In this document: piece after piece, positions 31,694-43,029 of the stretch
Layout of the letters: each line of letters opens with the position of its first letter
How positions within the stretch are numbered: the first letter of the stretch is position 1
Assembly (NCBI GenBank): GCA_009739505.2
Contig: CM019174.2
Coordinates: 25,844,032-25,908,031 of the forward strand
Length of the DNA: 64,000 nucleotides
Source of the DNA: Apolygus lucorum
Lineage: Eukaryota; Arthropoda; Insecta; Hemiptera; Miridae
Reading direction: 5' to 3'
Made by a program: the position numbers and the translations under genes
Notes under the pieces: model-generated
Seen by the model: only the letters and a program-made list of their open reading frames with translations
What the model was told of the DNA's origin: nothing
Databases searched by the model: none

Positions 31694-32513
31694 CCGTAAA
31701 ATTGAGGAGAATTTGGTGTTCAATCAAAAATAAATCGTTGTATATCATCAATAAGACGACCTTCGTCCAGATCCTTTCAAAATATGAAGGAATTTTGAAA
31801 TGGATCACATTTTTTAGCTCTGGATTGTGACCATGTCGATCTAGAAACTTTTCGTTCCGATTTCAGGACTCTCGCTCATTAGACGAATGCAAAAATACTG
31901 TTCGGATCCTCCGACCGATATTTACCAATAAAAACCAATTACACCTAGATTTGTCATTGTTTCTCATTGAAGCTACTAATAATTCAAAATAACAGCCTTC
32001 GAGTCGACGTACCCCTCGTGGTAATTGTAATGGATCGTGTGACAGACTGTCTTTTGATTTCCACTGACACTTGGTCTCCTCGTACTCGACTCTAAAAAGG
32101 CCGACAGGGGTCTGGTTCAGTTCAACGACTCCTTCCCACATCAGTTCTTTCCAGAGCGATGATGTCATGGGCGAAACATGTTCGAACCGCGACTTTTTTT
32201 TTTCAACCGAATTCGCTAAGAAAATCTTGTCATTGCAATCAAGACTCGGAGCCTTCGATAAGTAGGCCGTCGCACATGTTTGAGATGTTCGTAGAATCAG
32301 AATGTTAACTAGAGATCGGGAGTCGAAAGGAATATTGTGACAAAGGTAGAATAATAATTAATAATAAGAGTATAATAATTATACTGCTAATCATTTCAAA
32401 ACAAACTTCAATCAATCAATGTTTCAGAAAAATCGAGTTTGTACGGTACTTTTGTAATGAAATTTATTACACCTTGTAAGGAGGCAATTGTCTTGGATCC
32501 TAAACCAAAAAAC
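31694..32513. other. Unassigned sequence
   Basis: Minus-strand frame 31863-32168 (101 codons) reads MWEGVVELNQTPVGLFRVEY and is unnamed; compare 22080-22319. No repeat ends are recognised. Confidence 0.3.
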
Positions 32514-33489
32514 GCTGCAAATTATTACACGAAGGTATATTATAGGTTTTCCAAATCAAATTTAGAATCTTCCAAATCAAAATGAGAACTTTCCAAATCA
32601 AATTGAGAATTTTCCAAATCAAATTGAGGACTTTCCAAATCAAATTGAGAATTTTTCATTTCTAACGACGAAACTACGAACAGTGATTATCCGTTAGTAT
32701 AGCACAATCCAAAAGTTGCTGAACAATTAAAAACAATTTTTTATTTTAATCCTTCCAGCCGTTTAGGCCTCAACTTGGTACCCACATATAGGTTATCTAT
32801 CCTATTGCACTCAGCCCGTCTGCAGCCCCTTCCCTCACATTGTCGCTACCTATCTTCGTCCAGACGGCTGGAAACAATAAACAACATGTTCCTTTTTGGA
32901 GGGGATTCGCAAACATCTTCGGTCGTTGACCCATTTATTGGTTGCGATCTGTATTTCAACGATGAACGATCCCGGGAGAGAAAGTGACAGTGAGATCTTT
33001 TTCGTCTCTTCTACAAAATATTATACCTGTGTCAAAAAATTCTGAGTTCTCAATTTGATTTGGAAAGTTCTCAATTTGATTTGGAAAATTCTCAATTTGA
33101 TTTGGAAAGTTCTCCGTTTGATTTGGAAGATTCTAAATTTGGTTTGGAAAATTCTCAATTTGGTTTGGAAAATTCTCAATTTGATTTGGAAAATTCTCAA
33201 TCTGACTTGGAAAACCTATATTTTTCTATATAGATCTGCAAAGAACACGGCTTTGCCATCGACACAACCTACTAGCCATAGTTATTCCCTGTCTACCACA
33301 TACCTACTTCACAATCAAGTTTATTTGGAAGAAATAAACGTTAAATAATACAAAAGTGCCTCGTACGGCGGGTGAACGGAAATTTTTTTATTAGATTTTC
33401 GGATTCTACGTACCTTGAAACGTAAACCAACAAATTTTGAGGGGAATTTAACAAAAATGTTTTCTTGGTCGATTCCAAAGGTTCATTAA
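32514..33489 (-). mobile_element. Rep-A copy 5, split by an inverted-array element
   Basis: The 3' tail CGCTGCAAATTATTACACG is at 32514-32545 and the rest resumes at 33217 (TATATTTTTCTATATAG) and runs to 33489. The central part is deleted relative to copy 11. Confidence 0.75.
32546..33216. mobile_element. Element with arms made of inverted 21-bp tandem arrays
   Basis: The left arm has about five units of CTTTCCAAATCAAATTGAGAA. The right arm (from about 33041) has about eight units of its complement. The outermost bases GGTTTTCC and GGAAAACC are inverted, with TATA on both sides (32542-32545, 33217-33220). The arrays thus serve as terminal inverted repeats around a 370-bp centre with no recognised gene. 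Because 21 bp is seven codons, the right array reads as a heptad (LIWKILN) in one frame. Confidence 0.8.
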
Positions 33490-33523
33490 AATTTACTACG
33501 AAGACATAATGTATAATGTTCAA

Positions 33524-33586
33524 TTTCTCCCTTGCGAGGGAAAAACATTAAATCATGTTTAATGTTTTTCCCTCGCAAGGGAGAAA
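33524..33586. repeat. Perfect 29-bp inverted repeat with 5-nt loop
   Basis: Arms 33524-33552 (TTTCTCCCTTGCGAGGGAAA...) and 33558-33586 are exactly complementary around TCATG. Either strand would fold into a strong hairpin. Confidence 0.95.
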
Positions 33587-33592
33587 CTCTGC

Positions 33593-34106
33593 TGATCAGT
33601 GACCACTCAGGCGCCTTCAGCATTCTCCATTGACCCTGCTTCTCAAATTTCAGCTTCCTGCGTTCAACAGGAGAGAAAATGGCTTTGGAGCTCACTCAGC
33701 TGATCAGTCACCCTTCAGGCGCCTTCAGCATTCTCCATTGACCCTGCCTCTCAAATTTCAGCTTTCTGCGTTCAACAGGAGAGAAAATGGCCTTGGAGGT
33801 CACTCAGCTGATCAGTGACCACTCAGGCGCCTTCAGCATTCTCCATTGACCCTGCTTCTCAAATTTCAGCTTCCTGCGTTCAACAGGAGAGAAAATGGCC
33901 TTGGAACTCACTCATCTGATCAGTGACCACTCAGGCGCCTTCAGCATTCTCCATTGACCCTGCTTCTCAAATTTTAGCTTCCTGCGTTCAACAGGAGAGA
34001 AAATGGCCTTGGAGCTCACTCAGCCGATCAGTGACCACTCAGGCGCCTTCAGCATTCTCCATTGACCCTGCCTCTCAAATTTCACCTTCCTGCGTTGAAT
34101 AGGAGA
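33593..34106. repeat. 108-bp tandem array, about 4.7 units
   Basis: TGATCAGTGACCACTCAGGC recurs at 33593, 33701, 33809, 33917 and 34025 (exact 108-bp spacing, high identity). On the minus strand each unit gives the same 36-codon reading (IFSPVERRKLKFEKQGQWRM, LKAPEWSLIS), but a TGA interrupts nearly every unit, so it is not an expressed repeat protein as read. The array ends where Rep-C begins. Confidence 0.95.
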
Positions 34107-34109
34107 GAA

Positions 34110-34610
34110 AAAAGTCTGCCAAGTTGGGTGGGCAGTATAGCTTCCTCACTCATTGTAACATGGACGTATAGAATCAGTTGGCGAAAAAATTATGATTCAA
34201 AGAGTTATTGAATACCAAAATATTAGCGGTCCACCGTCTAGGACCTAACCCACACAATCCCTGAAAATTTCATCGAAATCGGTTGAATAGTTGCGGAGTT
34301 TTGGTTGTAACAATAAATTTAAAGTTCGCGCATGCGCAGCGGCTATTGCTTGACCAATTTGATTGAAACTTATAGGGTGTCTCTTAGAAGTTAGTCCCTA
34401 ACTAACCTCCAAATTTGAGCAAAATCGGTTCATTAGAAACCGAGGTCCCAGGAAATTCACGTTTGCGCATGCGCACTCGCTCCTATTGGTCCGAAGGTGC
34501 TGAAATTTATAGGGGACCGTCTAGGACCTAACCCGCACAATCCCTGAAAATTTCATCAAAATCGGACCACAGGTTAGTATAGTTTTGCCCGTTGCAAATT
34601 TGCGTGTCGG
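34110..34610 (-). mobile_element. Rep-C copy 1, truncated
   Basis: It begins GTCTGCCAAGTTGGGTGGGC after an A run and continues GCGGTCCACCGTCTAGGACC, GAAAATTTCATCGAAATCGG and GCGCATGCGCA. It breaks off after TATAGTTTTGCCCG without its 5' hairpin. It matches copy 2 at 58745-59451. Confidence 0.8.
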
Positions 34611-34782
34611 AATTCACAGAATGACCCCCAGCCCTAAAACATTAAACATGTTAATAATAAACCAAAATCCACCCGAATTTGAGCAGTTTTGAACTTTTAG
34701 TGACTGAGAAATCGCTTTTCAAAGTCGTTAGTTTTAGCTGTTAACAAACTCCTAGGGAACTGAAACTAACATGTTCTGAAAA

Positions 34783-35191
34783 ATTCCTCTTTTGCGATTT
34801 ACGCTCGTGTTTCTGATTTATCGTGATTCCTACCCATAAGTTCTCATGGGGAGCGAACGGTTGGTCCTACAGAGCTCTGGGTGGTCTCATCCTACTATAA
34901 ATATTCATTACTTTTCTAAATCGATGAAAAAACAATACATTTATATCAAAATTTTTTGAGCTAGGGCGTTTTCAAAATTTCAGTCTTTATTTTTCAACCC
35001 TTAGAAGTGACTGACATCAACCAAAAGGCACAACTACACCCCAATTAGAGCCCATATACCAAATTTCATCAAAATCGCCCCATGGTAACTAAGAAAAGTC
35101 AGCGTATGGTAGACGGACGGCAAACATTTTATTCGATTTTTGGATTCTGCGTACCTTGAAAAACCAACAAATTTGTGGGGGTTGAAAAAAT
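34783..35191 (-). mobile_element. Rep-A copy 6, 3'-truncated, with Rep-B/C remnant
   Basis: It starts at TCCTCTTTTGCGATTTACGC and runs to ACCAACAAATTTGTGGGG. It then passes into a degraded Rep-B/C 5' end (AAAAGCTCTGAAACACATAATG...CAAAGCTTCCCTTC, about 35192-35290). Confidence 0.75.
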
Positions 35192-35290
35192 TGCAAAAAT
35201 TGTACAAAAAGCTCTGAAACACATAATGCGAGTGAAACTTTTGATGTTGGAGATTTTGTTGAGCACGCACTCAAAGCTTCCCTTCATTCC

Positions 35291-37537
35291 CAAAACGACC
35301 ATTTTAGATGGAAACATATCTTCTGATACTCAAAACCACGAAGATACCACCATGAATGTTTCCTAATAACTCACTAAAAATATACAAATTTCCAACATAG
35401 TTTTCTACTCTCGTCCTTCCACTCAAATTTGGATGTGAGCCAGACATCTTCGGACAGTGATCTGGCTATAATAACTTCCGTGTGTCAAAGCGAATATGAG
35501 TCAACGGTCTTCTAAATTTAGGTGCTCAGCGGATATTCCAATTATTTTCCCTTAATCTTTATCATCTCGAGTTGGTCGACGCAAATTGAGTTCAAATAAT
35601 TTTGGTAAATTTGTGAAACATTGTCCAAAAACCAATTATAAATACAGAAGAATATTTAAGTAGGAGGTCCTATAATGTTTTGAATAATACACTGTTTTCC
35701 CGGTGCATCATTTTTTACACTAAAAACTTATCGGGTTAGCACCGTTCGTTCAGCATGAAAAGTTACATAGAAAAGTATCGATACTGTATCGTATTCGAGT
35801 ATCGATAGCCCATGTATCGTCTGACATGAGTATCGATATTTCAAAATATCGAGTATCGATACTTTGGGGTCTCAAAACATCAATATTACCCAATATTCTC
35901 AAGGACAATATTTTTTCATCACTATTTATTCATTTCTTACTATCAAGAGTACAACCCTATTTACACAGTATAGAGAGAGAAAAAACACTTTACTGAGCAT
36001 TGTGGAAGGAATAAAGGTGGACTCCAGTAGTGTTGTCGAAACGTGATGGATTTGCCAAAAGTTCAAATTGAGATGCCAAAAGTTCGAATTGTTATGACAA
36101 AAGTTTGCCGAAAATTCAAATTGATTTATGTCAAAGTACCGTTAATTAATAATAACTGTGAATATATTGACATAGATTTGTCTTTAGGCGCGGGGTCATG
36201 ACAAAATAAGCGTGATCGTGATCAAAAATTATGTTACTTTTTATTACAACGTTTTTCTTGGATATTAATCTATCGTATTTACGAGTAAACTAGGTATTTC
36301 ATCACGTTACTAATCGCGCTAAGTCCAGAAAATGAGGATGTTACTTTTTCTTAGCAATTAACGAAACAACAACAAAACAGTTGGGTCAAGTGATTTCACT
36401 TCGTAGGTACTGTATCACCAACTTTTTCTTATCTTACCTACAAGCACAATCCATTAAATTATATTGTAAATAATTAATTACCTAAAGACATATCTATGCA
36501 TGAGGTTTTTCATGCAAGCATAATATGCTTGCATATTATGCAAGCGGTAAACTTTTTTATAAAAGAATAATTTCTTTCTGCGAGAGGAATAGCCAAATTT
36601 CAGGCCTCACATCAGTCTAGCGAACAAAGCAAGAAAGTTCTGATTGTAAAAATAGAAATAGAAATTTCTGATTAAAAATACAAATGTTGAAAATTCCGAA
36701 ATATTTAAATTTGAAAGTCATAACTGGGAAACCTAGAAGTAGGTAGGTATTCACATGCGAATTCATTGTTTTTCTTAAAATTATTTGGACTCGAAATGAA
36801 AGTCAACACTTCGTCGATTCAAGGGAGCTAGGGTCAGGTTGAAAAAGGGTTTCACCTACCCATATGGTGTCACAGTCCAGTCCTGGTCTCGTTATTGTCT
36901 TAAGACGTTTCCTAGAAATCCAAAGATGGCCGTTAGGGATCAGGCTAATTTTTAATGCGAAAGACCTCCTCCTCCCCCCCCCCCCCCCTTCCTCCAGAGC
37001 ATGAAGGTACCTGCATGAGCCAATATTCTGGGAAAAGTCGAAATGACCGGTGATTTTTCAGCCCTCTCAATACCTGAGGTGCTCAAAGTACAACAAGCAG
37101 TGTTGTGGAAACCCTGGGATTCCGGGTAGGAACTCCAACCAGGACGTGTAGGCTCCAGGTACCAAGAACCTACCTTTTCCTAGAATCGCCAAGAGCAACC
37201 ACCTGTGTGTGACGTTTAATACCTCCCGGTTCTCTGGACTGAACAGGAAACATAAATCCATTCATGCAGCATCAGTAAATGAGCGAATTTTCATAGAAAT
37301 CTGGTATGGTTTTTTTTTTACAGTCAGCACAGGAGATAAGAACTCTCCAAAACGGATTTTTTTCTCAAAAAACTCCATTCAGAAAATTTTCTGGTCATAG
37401 CAATAGCTTCATTTTCTTTGAAAATTCGCTAACAAGTGAGCTTATGTCATGCTTACGCCCTTTTGCATCTTTTGACGTAAAAACATTTCAAAATTTGGAG
37501 AAAATACTCACTTCAAATTTTATTGTACATTTTCTTC
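35291..37537. other. Unassigned sequence with small patterned stretches
   Basis: 35771-35866 is an ATCGATACT-rich hAT family-2 remnant without ends. 36513-36545 contains overlapping palindromes (GCAAGCATAATATGCTTGC). 36972-36988 is a C homopolymer. No convincing exon is found. Confidence 0.4.
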
Positions 37538-39585
37538 TTAACCCTTAACGCGCCAGGTGCTTCCAAATCCTCCCTCGCGCCAGGTGAGTATGGTATACTT
37601 ACCCATCACGATTTCCGTAATTTCAAGCGTTTAAACCACTTTTCACGCCTCGTTTTTTAATCGTTTGACTAACATTCAATTAATTGTATACGGGCATAAA
37701 TAAAAACGCAAAACCAGCATATAGCAGCCTCTATAGCATACTCTACTTGTATATAACTTGTAACTCATTATTTTCGTGGAAATAGACAACGTTCTACTCA
37801 ACTCCGTTTTCTTTCACCATTGCTGGAGTAGGAATAAAAAATATCTTGGCGAAAAAAATATTGAAGAATTCACAGCCTTGGCTAATTTTAGTAAATTCAA
37901 AGAGAAGACTAGTGTTATTTCTAACTGCAAGACTAGAAAACGAAAAAAAAAATTTCGGAAAAAAGTTTTCTTTTCAGTTTCGAAAGTTGCTGTACCTAGT
38001 ACCTACCAGTCTTTATAACGTCTAGTTTATAGGGATTTATCTTGTTCCCTGTAAACAATTTATACATGTTTTTCGAGAACACTGAAGACAAATAGGATAA
38101 TAATCCTATTTGAGTATGGCATACTCACGTGGCACCCAATAGTCATATAAAATTATAGGGGAACCTTAGAGAAGACCTCAAGAAGAAAAAATATTGTTCA
38201 CTGTGTCCCTACCAAAAGCCTCTATACACCACTTAAAAGTGTGAACAATGCTATTGCATTTTATTGGCTTTTGGTAGGGACACAGTGAACAATGTTTTTT
38301 CTTCTAGAGGTCTTCTCTAAGGTTCCCCTATAATTTTATATGACTCTTGGGTGCCACGTGAGTATGCCATACTCACTTTTTATTCACCGCTCAGGTGCCA
38401 GGTGAGTGTGGCATACTCATTAGGTTTCAGAAAAATGATACTTATGGTGCGCAGGGTCCATGCAGGGAGGTGGCTCTAGGGGCAGTTGACTCGGTACTAA
38501 TCCCCCCCAATTTACATTGGGTCCTCAATCACGACTGTGGCGCAGGGCCGCCACCACAGCAGATCAAAAACGTCTGCCAAGTGGGTGTGGCACATAGCTT
38601 CTTCGTATCCATAACCCGATTATATAGATGATCCGATGCATAGTAGTTAATCTCAAAACATCAATCTCTAAGTAGGTACCTTTCACTACCCTTATAGGGG
38701 ACCATCTACACGCTACTCTGGATAATCCTAGAAAATTTCATCAAATTCGGATGGAAAATGTAAGTGAGTCACTACTCAAAAAATCCAAAAATATCTTTGC
38801 ATGGCTGGGAATCGTACCCGTGACCTCTCACTTGACAAAATGACTCGCTATACATGTGCTACGGGCGTCAGCCAGTAGGTAGTGTAGAATTTGAGGTTGT
38901 GACGTACACACGGCTGTTACACGGATTTTACGTTCGCGCATGCGCATCGGCTACTATTAGTCCGGGGGTGATGATTTTCATAGGGGACCATTTACAATCT
39001 AATCCGCATAATCCCTGAGAATTTCATTGAAATCGGATGGAAAATGTAGAAGTTATGGCCGTTTCAAGGAAATTCACGTTTGCGCATGCGCAGTCGCTTC
39101 TATCAGTCCGGGGATGATGATTTTCATAAGGGACCATCTAAATACTAATCTGTAACATCTCTGAAATTTTCATTGAAATCGGATGGAAAATGTAGAAGTT
39201 ATGGCCGTTACAAGGAATTCACGTTTACGCATGCGCAGTCGCTTCTATCAGTCCGGGGATGATGATTTTCATAGGGGACCGTCTACACACCAACCCGCAC
39301 AATCCCTGAAAATTTCATCGAAATCGGACAATAACTTCGTATAGTTATGCGCGTTACAAGGAAATCATGACAGACGGACAGACACACAGACAGACAGACA
39401 CACAGACACGGAACCAAAATTGTTCAGAAAGGTCTAAAACGCAAAACGCGAGTGGAAATTTTGATTTTGGAGAACTTTTTTTTTTCGTCCTTGAAAAGTG
39501 AAAACAAAGCTTCCGCTACCTTGGTAGACTCGGAAGCAAAATCCTTAGTGAGTGTGACATACTCACATGGCGCGGTAAGGGTTAA
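37538..39585 (-). mobile_element. piggyBac-like element, copy 2, rearranged
   Basis: TTAA at 37538-37541 and 39582-39585 with CCCTTAACGCGCCAGGTG at one end and its near complement at the other. It is inverted relative to copy 1. An inverted duplication (about 38113-38222 against 38266-38377) has placed two broken copies of the transposase Cys-rich segment head-to-head, and a Rep-B (38571-39541) is inserted near the end. Confidence 0.85.
38571..39541 (-). mobile_element. Rep-B copy 4, inserted in piggyBac copy 2
   Basis: On the minus strand it reads from GCTTCCGAGTCTACC (hairpin) through the GTCT tract and 146-bp units to CCACTTGGCAGACG. The empty site is known from piggyBac copy 1 (revcomp GATCAAAAATCCTTAG): insertion fell in the A run, with no clear target duplication beyond A residues. 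A tRNA-like segment with B-box-like GGTACGATTCCCAG lies at about 38815-38885. Confidence 0.85.
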
Positions 39586-39984
39586 TAATTATTAACTGTT
39601 ATCCGAGTTAAGATAAAACAGCCTCCCTACCTTCTTCATCTTTTCATTTTTTAGCCATCGTGTTGAATTGTCTGCGAGACCTGTATCGACATTCGATATT
39701 TAGACAAATCGGATCCAATGTATCGATATTCGAAAATATCAGATGTGCAGTATCGATGCTAAAATGTCGAGTATCGGTACGAAAGTTTCGATAGTTAAAA
39801 ATATCGGGTATGGATTCCCATCCCTATTAGGTAATCAACTTTCCCTGCCATTTTCAGGTCGAATTAAAGTCTTCAGACACACCACACCTGCATTTCATTC
39901 AAGAACAGCTTTTTCTACCTTTCAAATTCAACTGACTCCTTATATTTTTGCAGATAAAATAATACATATTTGGGATAATGAAAT
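39586..39984. other. hAT-like remnant and spacer
   Basis: 39690-39832 has GTATCGATATTCGAAAATATC repeats and ends CCCATCCCTA, the right terminus of a family-2-like hAT MITE whose left end is not found. Confidence 0.5.
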
Positions 39985-40152
39985 CTTGAAGAAGTTGTTA
40001 CTTCCACCAGCAAGTACTTATATAAATATAAGTTGGAGTTTCCTGTGTGTCCTGAAAATGGCAGAAAGTTGGGTTTGCAAGCGTTTATTATGGAAGTCAA
40101 ACAACTTGAAAATTGTTTAAGTGATAAAACTTTTACTTTAAGGGAAATTTAA
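39985..40152 (+). other. Coding-like fragment of unknown origin
   Basis: After a TGA, 55 codons (YKLEFPVCPENGRKLGLQAF and MEVKQLENCLSDKTFTLREI) read to TAA with protein-like composition. Acceptor-like TATATTTTTGCAG lies upstream at 39952, but the frame after it contains the TGA. I do not recognise a family. It may be a terminal exon remnant. Confidence 0.25.
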
Positions 40153-40355
40153 TACGCTCTTCAGCCGTACCAATCAGTTTAAATTTGTACTTCAAAAAGT
40201 GTGCAAGATTTTCAGTTTTATACAAAAACCCGTAAAATTACTTGAAAATGGTCCATAAATTCGAAAATTGGTGGTTTCAATGATAATATTGCAAGAGGTA
40301 CGTTCGATTGGAGATCACCCAAAAATTCAATTTTTGGGATATTGAGACCTGTTTT

Positions 40356-40920
40356 GGTTTATTATTTTCAATAGTGAACCATTGAAATCGACCAAGAAGA
40401 TTTGTTTTCAAATCCCTCCTCAAAATTTGGGGGTTTACGTTTCAAAGTACGTAAATTCCGAAAATCGAATAAAAAATTTACAGTCCGTCCGCCGTACGCG
40501 GCACCTTTCTTAGTGACCATGGACCGATTTTGATGAAATTTGGTATATGGGCTCTATTTGGGGTCTAGTAGTGCCGCAAAGCTTTTGGTTAATGCCAGTC
40601 ACTTCTAGGGGGTGAAAATTAAGGGTTGAGATTTTCAATAGTGCCCTAGCTCGAAAATTCTCGAAATAAAGGTATTGTTTTTTCAACAGTTTTAAATAGT
40701 ATTGAATTTTTTGAAACCACCCAGAGCTCTGTAGGACAAAACGTTCGCTACCTACGAGAACTTAAGGGTCGGACTTACGATAACTCAGAAAGACGAGTGT
40801 GAATCGCAAAAGAGGTCTAATCTCCGTTCAAATTTTAGCTGACTAAACTGCGATCGCTGTTCGTTTCTTCGACTTGTACTCAGTTTTGCACTCTTTGCAA
40901 CCAGTAATCTAATTTCCTAA
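40356..40920 (+). mobile_element. Rep-A copy 7, 3'-truncated
   Basis: It reads GGTTTATTATTTTCAATAGTGAACC through GACCGATTTTGATGAAATTT to the CAACCAGTAATC segment. The GCAGCG end is missing. Confidence 0.8.
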
Positions 40921-41762
40921 TAATTAAAGCAACCTCAACTTTCCGTTCGTTGATAAGGCATTGAAAACGAAAAATCGAAATCTTCTCCGTCCACTATATG
41001 TTTCACTGTGACTTTTTGCCGGTTGAAACGTGAACTCTTGGGAAATATTCTCATATTTTGAATGGAACTTCAGGATCCTCAGCTCCTTGCACATGTGGCG
41101 TCGAGATGCAACACATGTTTGGGGGTGAAAAGCCTTCTTCGACTCAATGTGTGAGAATGATTCTCTTGGCCCACATACTGGAGGCGTAACGAAATTAGGG
41201 GCCTTGGAGAAAAAACGGATTTGATGCCTCACAGTTGACGATTGCTCGTAATTAGCTGGTGAACGCGTCATAAAAACGAGAGTAACGTTGAATATTTAAA
41301 CTTTTATTCCTTTTCTCAAGGCTCGGCCGAGGCCAAGAATTCATGGGTTAGCTTGAAACTGAGCTGCGACATCTATAAATGAAAAGAAGAAAGAAAGCGG
41401 TAGTTGTGGCATGTAGCTACCTGGTATTTTTAACAAAATTGTATAGATAACAAGGAGGTCGAATATGTAGATTGGTGGATAGGCAAATATCAACATGGTT
41501 GTGAAGTCTTTTTATGTTGATGATTTTTTCCCTTTTTCTCGTGAAGCTCCCAGTGATGTGTATTCTTCTGGGATCCAGTATGAAACTGTCATGCAAATTT
41601 GACACCAAAATTGATGTTTTAGTTAAACCACGTTTGGGTATGTTCACACGATGTTTACCCGATGTTGATGAAATTCATTGGGGGAGGCCTTCTCGAGGCT
41701 TAATAAGCCTTGATACAATAATGGGACCACGATTTCTCCTAGTTTTGCCGGAGAATAGACAT
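40921..41762. other. Unassigned sequence with two open stretches
   Basis: The minus strand is open at 40924-41271 (115 codons) and the plus strand at 41514-41765 (with DEIHWGRPSRGLISLDTIMG). Neither matches a family I know, and neither has good splice borders. Confidence 0.25.
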
Positions 41763-43010
41763 TGACCTCAGACACTAATTTTAGAACTCTATTGCAATTT
41801 AAGAATACATTTATTATGCAAAATTGTCATAAACTTGTCATTGTCATAAACTTTTCATTGTCCTAAAATTGTCATAATATTTAAAATTGTATTTTAATCA
41901 ATAATCGTTGTAATAGTTGTTTAATCAATGCCATTTAAAATGATATTCAAAATTGTTTAGTACTGTCATAAAATTGTCATGATATTTAAACATTGAAGAA
42001 CGGAATTACTCAGTTCAAGAATGTCCGACTGTACCTAGGGATGGCAACGATATATCGATATATTACGTTTGATATATCGATATATTTGTATCGATATAGA
42101 GATCCGATATTATCGGTCAATATCGATATATTGACCGATATATCGCGACTTGTTTTCAACAAGTAAAAATTAAATATTGAAATGAATGGATGAGAATAAG
42201 CAGTAAGTAATTTTATTCCAAATTTTGTAGGTACCCAAGTGATGGGTAGATTACCCACTGTTGACTTCAGCTCAGACATGATTGTGTACATAGTGTACAC
42301 CTACAATGGCTCCCAAGGCTCAATTACTTGACTTGAGCCAAAATTGATGGAGGCTAGTCTAGATTAAAACTACCTACTATGCGAAGTGAAGCAGGTTATC
42401 ACAACAATTATTTTCAATTTTGAAGGATCATGATTGTCTACAGCTGTCAATTTAAAAATCAATTCAAGATTGCAATGACATTTTCACACTTTTTTTTTCG
42501 TTTTTAAACTATGAATTTCGATAATTCACATCCAGTAACTGTTTAAAGTAGGTTAATACGAAGTAGGTTAATAAGTCTTATTTCACCCGGTTTTTCCAAA
42601 TAGATCTTCCGATATGACGAATATATCGATAATATTTCCTCCAAAATGATGTTAGAAACGTTTCAATTCACCTACCTATTTACTTCTTCAATTTCTTCCA
42701 AATTACATATTCCGATATGTCAATAAATGTCTTCCTAAATTAATTTTTTTATATTTTTAAAACGTTTTATTTCACCTACCTACTTCAACACGTTTTTCGA
42801 AGTCAATCTTCCGATATATCGAAATATCGATATATTTTCTCCGATATATCGTAGGTATCGATATCTTATTGACGATATATCATTTGACCTGTATATCGAT
42901 ATATTTCATTCGATATGCCATCCCTAACTGTACCAATCTTAGCAGATCGGAGGCAGCGTTGCCAAGGAACCTGTAAACTAATATAATAATTTCATGGGGT
43001 TGCTACACTT
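41763..43010 (-). repeat. 3' LTR of gypsy element 2, split by a hAT element
   Basis: After the purine tract at 43011-43024 (minus AGGAGGAGGGAAG) the minus strand continues TGTAGCAACCCCATG, an LTR-like TG start. It is interrupted by the hAT copy at 42036-42926 and goes on to an AATAAA (minus, about 41808-41813). The distal border is uncertain. Confidence 0.5.
42036..42926 (+). mobile_element. hAT-type non-autonomous element, family 1, copy 3
   Basis: TAGGGATGGCAACGATATAT to ...CGATATGCCATCCCTA with an exact 8-bp duplication ACTGTACC (42028-42035, 42927-42934). It is collinear with copy 2 over the interior. It lacks a transposase and splits the gypsy-2 LTR. Confidence 0.92.
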
Positions 43011-43029
43011 CCCTCCTCCTGTGAAAGGT

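Noticed and set aside
33055..33348. Heptad-repeat protein (LIWKILN) from the 21-bp array
   Set aside because: The array is a transposon end; it reads as heptads only because 21 is divisible by three, and the frame runs on into Rep-A.
33593..34106. CRISPR array
   Set aside because: The units are contiguous 108-bp tandem repeats without unique spacers, in a eukaryotic context.
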